Shown: piece after piece, positions 10,176 through 22,200 of the stretch
Numbering within the stretch: the first letter of the stretch is position 1
How the letters are laid out: the number at the start of each line of letters is the position of its first letter
Assembly: GCA_037893225.1 (NCBI GenBank)
Contig: JAZGUH010000057.1
Location: 1,116,001-1,180,000 of the forward strand
Origin: Hippasteria phrygiana
Taxonomy: Eukaryota > Echinodermata > Asteroidea > Valvatida > Goniasteridae
Reading direction: 5' to 3'
Length of the DNA stretch: 64,000 nt
Position numbers and translations under genes: made by a program
Notes under the pieces: generated by a model
Told to the model about the DNA's origin: nothing
The model's input: only the letters and a program-made list of their open reading frames with translations
Databases searched by the model: none

Positions 10176-12241
10176 GGTTTGGGCGTTTCTCGGTTTGGTT
10201 ATGCAAAATGTAGATCAGCATCAGATCTATCTGATCAAAAAATATGAAAAGCTTGCGAGTTGAAATTAATAATATATAATGAGATATAGCGTTTCAGAAA
10301 TGTTCATTTTTGTGGTTTCCTGATTGTAATTTTACACCCGATGACGTCAGTATGACATCATCACAACTGTACCCTTAAGTGATTGTTGATGTATGTACAA
10401 AGTTGAACTTCATATCTTGTTTCGTTTGAAATACTTCAAATAGATTCGTACAGGAATAATCACACATATTCTAAAATATTCACCTGTTGGTCATTTTATA
10501 CCTGATGACGCCATTATGACCTTGTGGTTTGAACATTAAAACCAATTGTTAGAATGGGTATGACAAGAGCTCGGTTACTAACCGGATTCTCATAGTTGCT
10601 ACAAATCTGATGTTATTAGCATTGTAATTTGAACTTCTGGTTATCACATCAGACTGAAAATGTAAAGCAAGATCAAATCTATCTTGGCCCCAAATAATGA
10701 AGGTCATGCGTCATTCGGTTAAGATATGCCGTTGTAAAGATATTCACTCTTTGGTCATTGTCTACATGATGACGTCATCACAACTTCATCAACAAGTCTG
10801 CATGTGTTTGTATGCCTTTGTGTTCATGTTCCTGATCCCTCAAATGGTCATAAGGTCTCCATAGCTACTCAAAGTCAGATTTTATGATAGCTTGACTTTG
10901 AGCTTGCGGTGAACCCGGAAGTAAAGGTTAAAATAATAATAATCACACTTAGAATATGTGTGATTTTTGTCTATTTCTTCTCTATGGCCCTTTTAATTTG
11001 ATTTAAATTTTAATTGTTTATAATATCTATGTTTCTGATTTTGTTTTTATTGTATTTAATTTCTTAAACTGTTACTAATTGAAGCAGGGCCCTTATGAAA
11101 AGCAGTTCTTTTTACTGATAAGGCCACCCTGATTAAATAAGACAGCAAATAAATAAATATAATCAATCAATCAATCAAAAATAAATATAACCAAAAGTGT
11201 ATAATCAACGTCAGATCTATGTGATCACCAAATATGAAAACCTTGTGGGCTGAACTTCATGAGTTATGATAAAAATTTGTTTAAAAAATGGTGGTTTTTC
11301 TGCTTGTAATTTGAAACGTGATGATGTCATCACAATTGTGCACCTAAGTGATAGTTAATGTGTATCAGAGTTGAATTTCATATCTTGTTTGTTTTGAAAT
11401 AATTTAAATAAATATCACACAAATATTCACTTACATTCTAACGTATTCACTATTTGTCATTTCAAACCTGATGACGTCATCATGACCTCATGTTTGCACA
11501 TCTGTGCACATTATTAAACCAACTGTTACATTGGTATGACTATTTATTGAGCTCGGGTGCTAACCAGATTCTCATAGCTGCTATCAATCTGATGTTATAA
11601 GCAATTTAATTTGAACTTCTGGTAACCCTGGAAGTAATGGTCAAATGAAAAAACACATTTGACCAAAAATGTACACCAAGATAACATCTATCTGGTCCCC
11701 AAATATGAAGGTCATGCGTCATTCAGTTAGAAAGATATGTCGTTTTAAAGAAATTCACTATTTGGTCACTTTCTACATGATGACGTCATGATGACGTCAT
11801 CATCATCATGTTATCAACTCTGGGCACGTCTGCATGTGTTTGTATACAGCTGTGTTTATGTTACTGATCCCTTAAATGGTCATAAGGTCTTCTTCATACG
11901 TGCTAAAACTCAGATTTTATGATTGCTTGACTTTGAGCTTCCGGTGACCCCGGAAGTAAAGGTCAAATAAAAAAATTAATATGAAAACTTTGCAAGTTGA
12001 ACTTCATAAGATATGGCGCTTCCAAAATGTAATTTTGTTGTGGTTTTCTGCTTGTAATTTGACACGTGATGACGTCATTATGACGTCATCACCATTGTGC
12101 ACATCTTCAGATGATTGTTGATGTACAAAGTTTGAACTTCATATCTCGTTTCATGTGCTAAAAGAAGCGCGGACAAAAACGGGTAAAAAAAGAAAAAAAA
12201 TCATACAATAACAATAGGGTTTGGGCTCACAGGCCCAAACC
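10176..12241. repeat. Partly tandem repeat block rich in TGACGTCA palindromes
   Basis: About 0.8-kb units repeat in the same orientation: roughly 10200-10930, 11190-11970 and a partial copy 11970-12160. Shared landmarks include ATGAAAACCTTG-like words, GAACTTCATATCTTG, GGTCATAAGGTCT and GACTTTGAGCTTSCGGTGA. Each unit carries TGATGACGTCATCA-like palindromes (about 10341, 10769, 11468, 11777, 12066). Both ends of the block carry GGGTTTGGGC words (10176 and 12217); the right end forms a small hairpin GGTTTGGGCT..AGGCCCAAACC. No protein is encoded. A related sequence lies at 51110-51640, so this is a dispersed family. Confidence 0.65.
10936..11178 (+). mobile_element. LINE 3' tail-like insertion
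   Basis: This stretch interrupts the repeat units. It has GCAGGGCCCTTATGAAAAGC, then GATAAGGCCACCCTGATTAA, and ends in AAATAAATAAATATAATCAATCAATC. That resembles the 3' untranslated end of a CR1-type LINE, inserted in plus orientation. No coding part remains. Confidence 0.5.
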
Positions 12242-12398
12242 GTAATAAATAATATATCAAATAGCATTTCAACATGAAATATATCTAGATTCAATACTTA
12301 CTCAACTCAAAATTAAACTAATCTCTGATAATAAGAGACCAACCGTTATTTATATACGCTATGAACATCATGACATTTAGGCAGGGTAAAAATAGAAC

Positions 12399-12858
12399 AC
12401 CAGTTGGTCGTCCCCGCCCGCATCCTTTTTTTAAGCCGCATCCTTTTTTGTGTGTATTTTTTCCTCCAAAAAGCTAGATTTTTCATGTATTTCGCTTTAT
12501 CTTGGCACTATTCTTTCGAAGATCGATTTCATTTACCGATATTTTAGACTTCTACGAAGCCAGCGAGGGCGGTAGTTCACTGACATTCGCGATATGCGAG
12601 CTGAATAGTTTGTTGAAGGTTGAAAACATGCAAAAACAATTGCATACAGCACTTTAATAAAATACATAAGACCCTGTTCAACATGGATATTTTGACTCAA
12701 CCTACTTGTAGAAAAGCCAATAAGAAGCTGACAATCATTTTGAACTAAAAATAGGGCGACCATTTTGAATTTAAATGCTTGGCGGCCATCATGGAACAAA
12801 TAGCAAATAGAATGTCCTCATCCTCCTCTTTTTAAAAGAACCCAGACGACCAACTGGT
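12399..12858. mobile_element. Short TIR element, ACCAGTTGGTCGTC ends
   Basis: ACCAGTTGGTCGTC (12399-12412) is matched by its exact reverse complement at 12845-12858, with looser similarity outside (AAAAATA words). The 460-bp interior has no coding signature; the element looks like a non-autonomous DNA transposon. No target duplication was resolved. Confidence 0.65.
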
Positions 12859-12859
12859 A

Positions 12860-14375
12860 TTTTTGTTTTACTTGGCCTTAGTTATTATTCAAATGTTATA
12901 CATCGTACCTGGAACACTGTGATATCAAGCCACTTCTAAACATAAACGTTTACATGGAACAGTAAACTGTGTAGTCTAGCTGGATTCTGATATAAAATAC
13001 GGCTATTCGTCGGGGAATCATGGACTCAATCCATTCTGGTTTCTGACGTGTTCTTGTGGCTCTGAACTAAACACAGCTGGTGAGGTTGTCCAAGTTCACT
13101 TATATATTATATAGTGATTATATAGCGATATAGGGATTGTATAGCGAAACTCCCATAAATACATGTAATGTTTAATGTCGTGACAAGCATAGGCCCCCAA
13201 TTGTTGCTTACACTACACCATAATGGGCTATATAAATGTACATCCTGATCTATTTCATGCAGCTGTCTTCAATAGCCCCGAGACATGTTACTCAGCAGCC
13301 GGTTGCAAGAAACCGTGCGCAACTTACGCCATGGCGAGGACTTGCGCTATTAAAAAGGTTGCGCAGCTGCGCAACATCCTTGCGATCTATTTCAGAAAAC
13401 AGTGCGTACCTGCGCAATGTTGTATTGGTTTAATACATCGCGAACGAGGCCGAATGCCGTTTTTACGACGACTGCTTTAGTACAACAATAAAAATACATG
13501 GAGCAGTCGTGAAATTTAACTGTGGGCGCCATTTTAAAACATTTCACTTTGAAACTTCGCTCCAAAAAAATGGTGGCAACTTTCGGAAATACCTCACAGG
13601 TAAACCTGCAGCGGATGATCATTTCATTACTCTCTGAAATAATGTAGTGAATTTAATAAATAATTTGAGCAACTAACGGCTCTACTATCATGAGCGGCGA
13701 TCCCGGGGGACGGGGGGACATGCCCCTCCAATTTTTGGGGGGATGGCTACGGCAGTGTCCCCCAATAATGTCCCATATACATTTTATGGTTTATTGGCTT
13801 TTACATGCGCCTGAATACACAAAGATCAGCACACATCTTCCAAATTTTCCCAGGATACACGAGAGTCACCGAGTACAAAACGCTTAACAATTTTTTGTTG
13901 TGTGCTTTTTACTTCGCCCCCCCCCCCCCCCCCACCCCACCTTGACGAGAAATCACCGCCGCTGTTTACAATGCTCACGCTCAGCTAGCTAAGTCATCAT
14001 TTCGGTGTTTGCGTGGACAACTTAAGCCACCTAAAACGAGTGCGTAAGTTACGTCATAACTTGTGGCGTAAGTAGAGTTACGCAATTGCGCAAAGTTTTG
14101 TGAAATCGACTGCAGGTATGTTATTGGGATACATACAAACAGTGTGTGACGTCATTACCTCTGTGAAGATTTCTGAGACATCGGGGGCAGCAAACACACC
14201 GACCATGACGCACATCTTCAAAATGGCGGCTGCTGCTAGGGAAGCCATTTGTTTCGTAGACCAGAATTGCCATCATGCATATTTATGATTAAGTTAACTT
14301 ATATAATAACCATTGCACGAGGGCGCTAGATAACTGTACATGTATAAGGTTGCAGTAAACCGATTTGGTCGACCT
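12860..14375. other. Non-coding stretch with small inverted words and a C tract
   Basis: No gene recognised. It contains TTGCGCAGCTGCGCAA (about 13360), a long C tract near 13917-13935 and several TTGCGCAA/TTACGC words around 14040-14100 that hint at an old foldback element. Confidence 0.4.
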
Positions 14376-14450
14376 GCAACAACAGATATATTGGTAGACC
14401 ATTGGGCTTTGGAGCACTAGGCCTGGGATCGAATCCTCTGCCCTGTTTAT
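14376..14450 (+). repeat. tRNA-derived SINE fragment
   Basis: GGTAGACCATTGGGC followed by a box-B-like GGGATCGAATCC at usual tRNA spacing suggests a tRNA-derived SINE head. It is degenerate, with no clear cloverleaf. Confidence 0.4.
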
Positions 14451-14552
14451 ATTTCTCTTTCTTGTACTAATTGCGGTGTGGAAGATTTCAAGGGAAAACT
14501 AGACTTGAAGAAAAGTCGTAGACAGTCGTGCTTTGTCCGCATAGGCGCCTAG

Positions 14553-14628
14553 CCTGGTTCCCAGACCAAAATATTCTGACTATTTCTGTAGTCCGGTTCC
14601 CAGATCAAAATTTTCTGACTATTTCTGA
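14553..14628. repeat. Two-copy direct repeat, about 36-bp unit
   Basis: GGTTCCCAGACCAAAATATT..CTGACTATTTCTG (14553-14588) is repeated almost unchanged at 14593-14628. Confidence 0.7.
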
Positions 14629-14667
14629 TGAATATTATGTCCGGTAGCCGCCAATGTCACGTGACGA

Positions 14668-14691
14668 AAACTGGCAGAATTCTGCCAGTTT
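14668..14691. repeat. 24-bp perfect palindrome
   Basis: The sequence is centred on the EcoRI-like GAATTC, with arms AAACTGGCAGAA and TTCTGCCAGTTT. It adjoins, at 14701-14745, an inverted copy of a repeat also present at 17200-17270. Confidence 0.75.
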
Positions 14692-14900
14692 CCGAGGGCG
14701 TTATCAGCACGAACCACCAGTAACAACGTCTTGGGAATTTCGTAAAATCTTTCTCCCAAAAAGGGGGAAAACTAGTGCGCATGCGCAATTCTGTATGTAA
14801 ATGTGAACATTTTCTTTTCACGCACGCGCACATACGAAAACAGACCGATCCGGATTTGACCATAAGCCCCGCCCACCTTAGCAACGGCATGGCGACGCCA

Positions 14901-15024
14901 TTAGCCTTTTAGAGGCATGGCGGACACAATAGGAGGGCGCTATTTGATTTGGGTTAAACCTGTGTATTTATACCCAAATAAAATAGCGCCCTCTTATTGT
15001 GTCCGCCATACCTCTAAAAGGCTA
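14901..15024. mobile_element. Foldback MITE, about 55-bp arms
   Basis: Left arm (14901-14957: TTAGCCTTTTAGAGGCATGG and onward) and right arm (14970-15024, ending CCTCTAAAAGGCTAA) are near-perfect reverse complements with a loop of only about 12 bases. This is a complete foldback element, or a long RNA hairpin if transcribed. Confidence 0.85.
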
Positions 15025-17190
15025 ATTACCTCGGTCAAGCTTTTACTTTGAAGTACACAAACATTACGTGTAACGCACGGCGACCCGGACAAATACATCG
15101 ATGACGACGCGACTCGGTGTAGTCTGCCAAAGGGGGTGGATTTAAATTATTTAGGCGGGACAAAATTAGCAAGCGGGCGAAAGTTAAGGGTTACAATTAT
15201 TTTAAGGAGGGGTATGTACATAAAGTCATTTGTGAAGTCATGAAGGATGGACAAGTTGCTGTTGCGGGGAAATGTTATCGAAGCATGAGGAAGAGAGACC
15301 CGCCACATTTTGTTGCGGAAAAGACGGGCTCGTTGCAGAAAGTAGATGTAACTGTGTTGCTGGGTAAGTTAGTATTGGAATAAAATAAACCGCGGATGTT
15401 GCGACGCAATTGAATTATACCATAGTCTAATATTAAATAAGACTCTTAACCAGTACCCTCGAGGCTCGACACAGAACAGGTCTAGCTACAACCAGCAAAA
15501 GGGCACCAGGTCAAAGTTATGATAAAGTTTTCTTATAAATAGTTCTTTTATTTCCTGTTCATATATTAAATCGATGACAATTACATGTAGGGCCTATACA
15601 CTTTCCATCTCCTATTCATGTACAGAATATTAAACATGTTAACTGCGAATCCTACCTCAGAGCATACGTACTTGTCCTTCTTGACATTCAGATCGGAATG
15701 CGGCCGGCCACACGCATTAATCCATCTCAAACATTTTTTCCAAATTTGTTTTCGGTTTTGGAAACGGGAAGAAAATGATGTCCTGATCTGAGTACCTGGT
15801 GTCTGATTTACATATGCCATGGCAGCATATTTTTACCATTTCTTAAACTACCCCATTAAATATAAACACCTACACTGTAGGCTACAGCCGCACTTTTATT
15901 GAAAAAATACGGTGCCCGGCCGCACCAAACACATTTGTTTGTGTACACTTTTCACAGTGCATGTGACAAAGTTTGACCGAGCTTGACCGAGCTAATGGCG
16001 GACCACGCCTGTAGCAACTGTTGCTAACCAAAAGTCGTAATCCTATTGGTCAATGCGCGCTGTTTGATTGACAGGCCGGATCGGTCCATTGACCTATCAC
16101 CGTTTACGAGTTAACCACGCCCCTTAGACAACCCTATGGGAATTTTGTGTGGTAATTTTTTTTGTCTCAGATTTTGCTCGTTCCACGTGGAATTAAAATT
16201 CATGTGATTGGACAATAATTCACAAGCTGCGTTGACGCGATTCGACCGCGATAGGTCAATAGTCTGGTAGCTATAGCAAGCGAGTTATACGCGTAATCTA
16301 CTGGCCGAAGGGGCGCTAGTAAGTTCGCGATCGAAGCTGCTATGCTTTGCATATGCATTGCAGGCAGGTCCGGCGGCCGGCCGGCTATGCGCTAGCGGCT
16401 GAAGTGTTCACCGCTAGTGTTCGCATGCGACGTCTTGCAACTGTGACGATCGACGCGAGGGAGATACGACGGAGAAGGTGCCGGGCGGGACCGGGAAGGC
16501 AACCTGGGTGATGGTGTGTGATCTGCGGGAAACTACTTGTTACATGCAAGAAATACATCTCCATTATATTAAACCGTCGGGGCTCGGACAACCGTTGAGA
16601 CAACTCGACCGTCTTTGCGTCAAATGGGAAGACAAGTAGTCCGTGGAGACAAGTCTTCCGTTGGGGAATCGCTGGGGTTTCTCGGCGGGGATTCGCGTCC
16701 AGCCTCAAAGTCAAACATGAGCCTGAATTTTTGTCGAGTTTCACCAGTGGAGAAAACCCGCAGGAGATCTGAAGTGCGTCTCGGTTTTTTGTGAACTGTG
16801 TGACAATCGAATCACCAGAGTACGACAATCTCCGTTTTCCCTGGCCGTAAAGAGGGCCTCGTGAGCTAGTTGTTTTATTATTATCAGGGCCTTTTCTATT
16901 TTATATCTAAATCAAATCACCCAACAAGGTCTCCTCAGCACCATTATAATATATTATATTCAGCGCCGTTAACATTTTCTGTTATTATATTTCCATCATT
17001 CCGGAACTTTTTAGTTCATTCCCCTCGGCCCTACCAAACAATCATAGCACGGACCTTTATCTTCATACTAACACTCGCGCGGTAGTAGTCAGGGGTTAGA
17101 CCTATGCATAGGGCCTAATGAATGTATTTATGTATTTGCAAACTACATAATGCGTGCTGCATTCATTGGGCTAAGCAGGTGTGTGCGCAC
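15025..17190. other. Non-coding region with a CpG-rich core, no recognised gene
   Basis: Bases 16240-16860 are clearly richer in G, C and CpG than the surroundings and contain GCCGGCCGGCCGG (16371-16385). A 147-codon minus-strand frame at 16385-16828 matches no family I know and has unconvincing composition. A TTGACCTATC word near 16086 and its reverse complement near 16250 hint at a decayed TIR element. A CpG-rich promoter for an unseen transcript is possible but unsupported. Confidence 0.35.
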
Positions 17191-17212
17191 AACACGGCTT
17201 CTACGAAATTCC

Positions 17213-17310
17213 CAAGACGTTGTTACTGGCGGTTCGTGGCTATAATAGTTCGTCCTGATAACGCCCTCTCGCGGCGGCCGGTTATCGCGTATTTACGTAA
17301 CAACGTCTTG
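17213..17310. repeat. Inverted repeat, CAAGACGTTGTTAC arms
   Basis: CAAGACGTTGTTAC (17213-17226) and GTAACAACGTCTTG (17297-17310) form perfect 14-bp arms. The left part is shared, in the opposite orientation, with 14701-14745. Confidence 0.7.
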
Positions 17311-17346
17311 AACCAAGACCTATGCACAAAGCTGAGAACGTTTTTT

Positions 17347-17480
17347 TCAAGTCGGTAATTGGAAGTGAAGCATACGCATGTTGGGATCGAGGATGTATGT
17401 ACCGTCCCCGCAACTGAACGGTATGCGCAAAATCATATACCCAGCCCCGGACAGATGAAACCGTCCAATTACCGACTTGA
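17347..17480. repeat. Inverted repeat, 17-bp perfect arms
   Basis: TCAAGTCGGTAATTGGA (17347-17363) is the exact reverse complement of 17464-17480. It is probably a short foldback element. Confidence 0.7.
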
Positions 17481-17610
17481 TTTCAAGTCTAAGGGAAAAC
17501 AAGTCCGAGAACCTGTCTTGCAGTTCACATAGCCAAGTAAAAACACTGGCAATTCTGGACTACGAAAAGAAAAATTGCGCTCAGGAACACGGACATATAC
17601 ACTGTATATA

Positions 17611-17820
17611 AATAACCTGGACCCGCAATGCGTCTATTTACAGCTGTATGACTACTGTAGCCAATTGAAGCCATTATTACCGTGACTATAGTACACAGTA
17701 TTTAACGGGTACTATTGAGAAAGAGTATGCAAGGAGATATGCAAACGTATTGTTTCCCGCACGGTAAGACGCATTCAATTGGCTTCAACTCCAGGGACGT
17801 ATTGCGGGTCCATATTATTT
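17611..17820. mobile_element. Short TIR element, AATAACCTGGACCCGCAAT ends
   Basis: The left end (17611-17633) and right end (17796-17820) are imperfect reverse complements over about 24 bases (GGACCCGCAATgCGTC against GACGTATTGCGGGTCC). A second inverted pair, CAATTG plus GAAGCC words, lies just inside. The right end directly abuts the mariner element. Confidence 0.6.
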
Positions 17821-17821
17821 A

Positions 17822-18390
17822 CGAGGGTCGGCTGAAAAGTTCGTAGGTTGGCTCTGAAGGAGTATTGCCAGATCAATGAAACTTAGCATGCATTTATTTC
17901 AACCCTTTTGATAACTAATTGCATTGTTTGTTTCCATGTAAGGCCGTATTTGGTGGTTTGTAGACAACTTCTTAAAATGGACAAAATTTGGCACATAAAC
18001 GACCTTGGCCTTCTTTGGAGGGGGCGAGGACGTGTGTTTCCACTGCATGGATTGCCTCTCTTTTTGTCTGTGGCTCAAACTGATGGACACAGCATTCATC
18101 CTGTCATGGGTTAGCGAAACGTTCGATGAAATTAGCTGGATCTGCTTCAAAAGGCTCCAAGTTATCCCTTGACATCATGATATGACCAGCCTGGTGCGCT
18201 TTTGATCAAGGGGTTAGACGACGCGGCACCCACCGAGCAGAAACCTTTGACATTCCAAGTTCAGTACTCAGAATCTTCTCAACTCTCTCAGAGAGATTAC
18301 AACAGCATGCAATTAGTTATCAAAAGGGTTAAAATAGATGCATGCATTACTCTTTCAGAGTCAACTTACGAACTTTTCAGCCGACCATCG
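17822..18390 (-). mobile_element. Mariner-like element remnant with long TIRs and TA duplications
   Basis: The element begins CGAGGGTCGGCTGAAAAG and ends with the reverse complement (CTTTTCAGCCGACCATCG); the TIRs extend about 110 bp. TA dinucleotides flank both ends (17820-17821, 18391-18392), the usual mariner target duplication. The interior, on the minus strand, encodes ERQSMQWKHTSSPPPKKAKV at roughly 18065-17995. This closely matches the conserved KxQSMxWxHxxSPxPKKFK block of mariner transposases, upstream of the second catalytic Asp. The rest of the transposase is deleted, leaving a 569-bp non-autonomous derivative. It lies 288 bp downstream of the Dickkopf stop codon and carries an AATAAA on the minus strand (17893-17898). 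Confidence 0.85.
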
Positions 18391-18399
18391 TATATACGT

Positions 18400-18677
18400 C
18401 CGTGATCGGAAAATGTTAACGTTATACGTCAACTTTTTGTTGTTCTTTACTTGTTTAAGCAGTCATGCGCATGCACGGACTTGTATAAACAATTTAAAGG
18501 GACCGGTTTGTCTTTTACCACCAAGCGATCATAATATATGTACTCCTAATTCACCTCTCTGCGATGATGTTCCTCATAAGAGTTCGTTCCTATTCGCAGA
18601 ACCCGTATCATTACACCATCACGTATGTACAATATTGTCCATAATTAATTGCTGTTTATAGGTCGGAACCCCGCAGG
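18400..18677 (-). other. Dickkopf 3' flank
   Basis: No polyadenylation signal AATAAA was found between the stop and the mariner element. The nearest one on the minus strand is inside the element (17893-17898), so the 3' untranslated region may run into it. Confidence 0.35.
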
Positions 18678-19261
18678 TCATAAAACCTCAATGGCTGACG
18701 TGACTGGGTGCGTACTGGCAGTACGAAGCCGAGTCGTCGATTGCTGTCTTGCAGTAGCGTCAAGGCGTTGCTCTTCCACCGTATAACCTGCCTCGTCATC
18801 TCTCCATCGATTCTCGGACTCGGACTGGTTCTCGCTATCGTACTCCACCATCGTTTCCCCGTCCGTTCGCTGACTTTCAGTCCCGCTCAAGTCATCCCAT
18901 TCGTGTTGCTCTTGGTCCTCTGTTAGTTGCACTTCGAGCTGCAAGGCGGGTTTTTCGTTCTCGTTGACCAAGCTTAGCATGATACCGCCACCTGCAGTGT
19001 CTACGTCTGTTTTTATCGGGCGCTTTCCGCCCTTGACTAACTGGCACGTGTGGTAGCGCACCTCTGGTGCTGGATGTCGCTTGCACGATAAGGAGCCACC
19101 GCAGTGACACCGCTGGAAGACGTCTGTATGGCGATCCCTCTTCTTGGTGCATACGTCTCCCTCTACCAAGATTGGCTTGCAGATTCGTGTCCAGAAGTGT
19201 TGTGCACAGCACAATCCCTCAGCACACTGCTCGGATGCTTCACAAACCTCATCCTCACGCA
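18678..19261 (-). CDS. dkk: Dickkopf exon 3: colipase-type second cysteine-rich domain and acidic tail
   Basis: The acceptor CCTACAG precedes REDEVCEASEQCAEGLCC. The domain has 10 Cys with the Dkk C-domain hallmarks CCAQHFWTRICKP, GDVCTKKR, VFQRCHCG, LSC and YHTC, the LRP-binding fold. After the last Cys come about 121 residues rich in Glu, Asp, Gln and Ser (ENEKPALQLE, EWDDLSGTES, DSENQSESENRW), ending SAIEVL and TGA at 18678. I see no splice signal that would clearly remove this tail. Confidence 0.9.
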
Positions 19262-22200
19262 CTGTAGGCAAACGAAATTAGCTTACATTCAGAATACTTG
19301 AAAGAATCTGTTTCACACTGAAAACAATGTAAGTTTGTAAATTGGGGTGGTTTACAATAGAGAGCCACTAAGCAGTTGCAAGGGAGGTCATTTTCCAAAT
19401 AATTGACAATAGGGGCGTTCACAACAGTGCGCCACCAAGAGTTTGTAATGGTGATGCACTATTGCGAATCGCCCCTATTGATTAACCAATATCACCTTGT
19501 TTGGCATTAATTGAGCAGTTTTTAAAAAGCACTTTGAAGCCTCACAAAAACAATTGTTGTTACCATTCAGAGAAACCTTCCAATACTTAATAAACATTCG
19601 CTTTCCATCTTTTGCAAAACCGCGGAGTTTTTCGCCTAGTGCCGGATTTTGACCTCTTCCATCGATGCATTGCGAAAAATGGTCCTTCTTAGGATCGCCA
19701 AGATATGCACAACTGGCAGCCCAAATTATTATTCAAACGCTTAAGCCTACTCGGTGTGCTCCGCCTCAAGTGTGTTCTTTAGACATGTAGGCCTATATGT
19801 ATTGTAATTTTTAGGAAACGGAAATTGCGTTTATAAAAACCCATTTGCCGTGAATTTACATAAACAAAGGATGTCTTTAAAGTGAATTTGCATGTTGTTA
19901 CGGAGACATTGCGACATGGAGCGGATTTATAATATTTTAGCTAATGAAAGACGGAGATATAACAAACATATCGGTTATTTGTATAATGTTATAGGCCTAT
20001 ATGTCACACCCATAAATCAATGGTACACAGTTCAGTGGAAGTGGCCGATTGGCGAAGTTGATGATCTGTTGAATCTATATGTCTACTGGTGGCTTTTATG
20101 ATTTGGGAAACATTAACATTTCGGTCTTGAACCAAGACTAATAAAGTCAGATTTGTTCTTGAGGCCAACCTCAATTTTGGGGGGTTTTCTCCGAGTTCAA
20201 GCTTGGACGTTCATAACAAATCCAAAAGTCTTTGTATAGATATCTTTATAATGCCAAATTGACTGACTTTACCCAACAAAAGTCTGTAGTGCAATAACCA
20301 CGCTGACAATTTCTTTTAAAAAAATTCCCAGTATATTCCAGTGAATGAGCTTCAACTGAATTGTTGTTGGGCCGGGGCGAGAGATTGAATGTACCGTAGG
20401 GTTATGGTGGTAAATAATTTTTTTCACATAAACAGAGGTTCGGGCGGGTAAACCATTTCCCAATTATCGGGCAATGTTGATGCTATTTGCAGCTGAATCG
20501 AGTACATTATACGTACGTTTGCGCATGTTGTCCCTCGTGTGCTGGGAAATGCTTTCTTCATCCGACTCTGAAGGAAACGTCTTGGCATATGACGTATCGT
20601 ATCTCATCTCCCTGGGAACGCATCGTCCTTGCCGGCAAACGTTGCCATGACAGCACATTCCATTTCTCTGGCAGCGCCTCCTGGATCGTCTGCAGGGCAG
20701 GCAGGATTTGTGGCCTTCTCCGCCATGACAGAATGACTTTCGTTCGCACTCGTCGTCATGACTACATAAAACCTGTAAGTGAAACCAAGAAAGAAGCAAC
20801 ACACTTGTTTTAAAGGGACCATGCCATCGAATTTTTGTAACATTCATGCAATTTCCATGTTACTATAAATTGCCAGGTCATTTAGTTCATGGGAGTTTGG
20901 GAGTTCTTAAAAGTAATTGCACATTTTGAATATTCATGAGCCGAAGCATGATGTCATCGTAGGCACAACAAAATCACAAATTTTCTATACTTGAAGAAGG
21001 TTCCACGTTTTAAATGATTTTTATATTAAATATAGAGTCTGTTTGGAATTTCTAACCAACATTACTTCAATTTTCAAAACTTTGTTGGTGGGTTATTTTG
21101 AAAGAATAAGCTGAGTACTTTTATAAAGTTATGCTCTTTTGTCTGATTTCCTTCTATTACAAACACATTTGAAATAGAAACAAGCATTGATATCAAGCTC
21201 GCGTTGCGATCTGGCTACGGATGCAAGGTTGGAAAGTAGCAATATTGAGTAGCAACATTGGTATTTTCTGAATGTACAGCTTTCCCGTTAGTACACGTCA
21301 TAATTTAGTAGGGAAAACTGGTCATTAAAACTGGAAGTTTGAACGAACTGGAATTTATTGCACTGTTCCTTTAAATAAGAAATGAAAACAAAAATGAAAA
21401 AAATGGCGGGCGTTGGGTTACATCATTATTCATGGTAGTTGTGCTTCTGACCTTGGTATTTATCTTGACATAATATTCTCGGGCTACAGAACTGTCAGCG
21501 ATGAGCCGCCACAAATACGGAGAACTAGGTGCATGACAAGTTCCGGTCGAAGGGCTTTCAAGCCTACTTACATGTACATTCCATACAGTTAGATTAGAAC
21601 CACAGAATCAAGTCATACAGCCACGGGAGCCTACTCTACTTTCCCCTTTCCAAGGAATTTCGGCAAATGGCAAGAAAGTTAAAGAAAACAGTGCGGTCAG
21701 CTTCAAGATGTAGGATTGTCTGAGGGGCCGACTGTTTATACACTTGGGTATATTGCCTTGGGCATAGTTTCACACATTTCTGTACGTACACACACAGGAG
21801 ATATGAAAAACAAGCCGTCAGTTTGAAGTGACAGTCATCTAAAAGGGCGCCATGCCAAAATGACAGCTTGAATGTCACTAACAATGCGCTGGGACATTGC
21901 AATATGGGGCAAATTGTTGGCGGCTTTCTTGTAGGCTTTTTATGTATACATTTCAGAGAACAGCTACAGGTAGCGAATTTTGTGCCCTGGCTTCTTCCAA
22001 TCTCTAACAAGGGCTCAGTTAAAGTCGGAAAATAATATCGGTGAGCAATGCATGTAGGCCTACTTTTGTCTCAAACAAATATAATGAAATACTGCGCAGT
22101 TTAGCTTTATTTTTCTTGCTTTTTTATTCGAGGGGACCTCATTGAAAATAGGCTGTAAAACGTTAATGGGATATCCTAGGTGTTACCTCTTTTGTATGTG

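Noticed and set aside
16084..16262. TTGACCTATC inverted words as a TIR element
   Set aside because: Only about 10 bases pair and no duplication or wider similarity is visible.
16385..16828. 147-codon minus-strand frame as a gene
   Set aside because: No recognised domain, no splice context, and it lies in a CpG-rich stretch where long chance frames are common.
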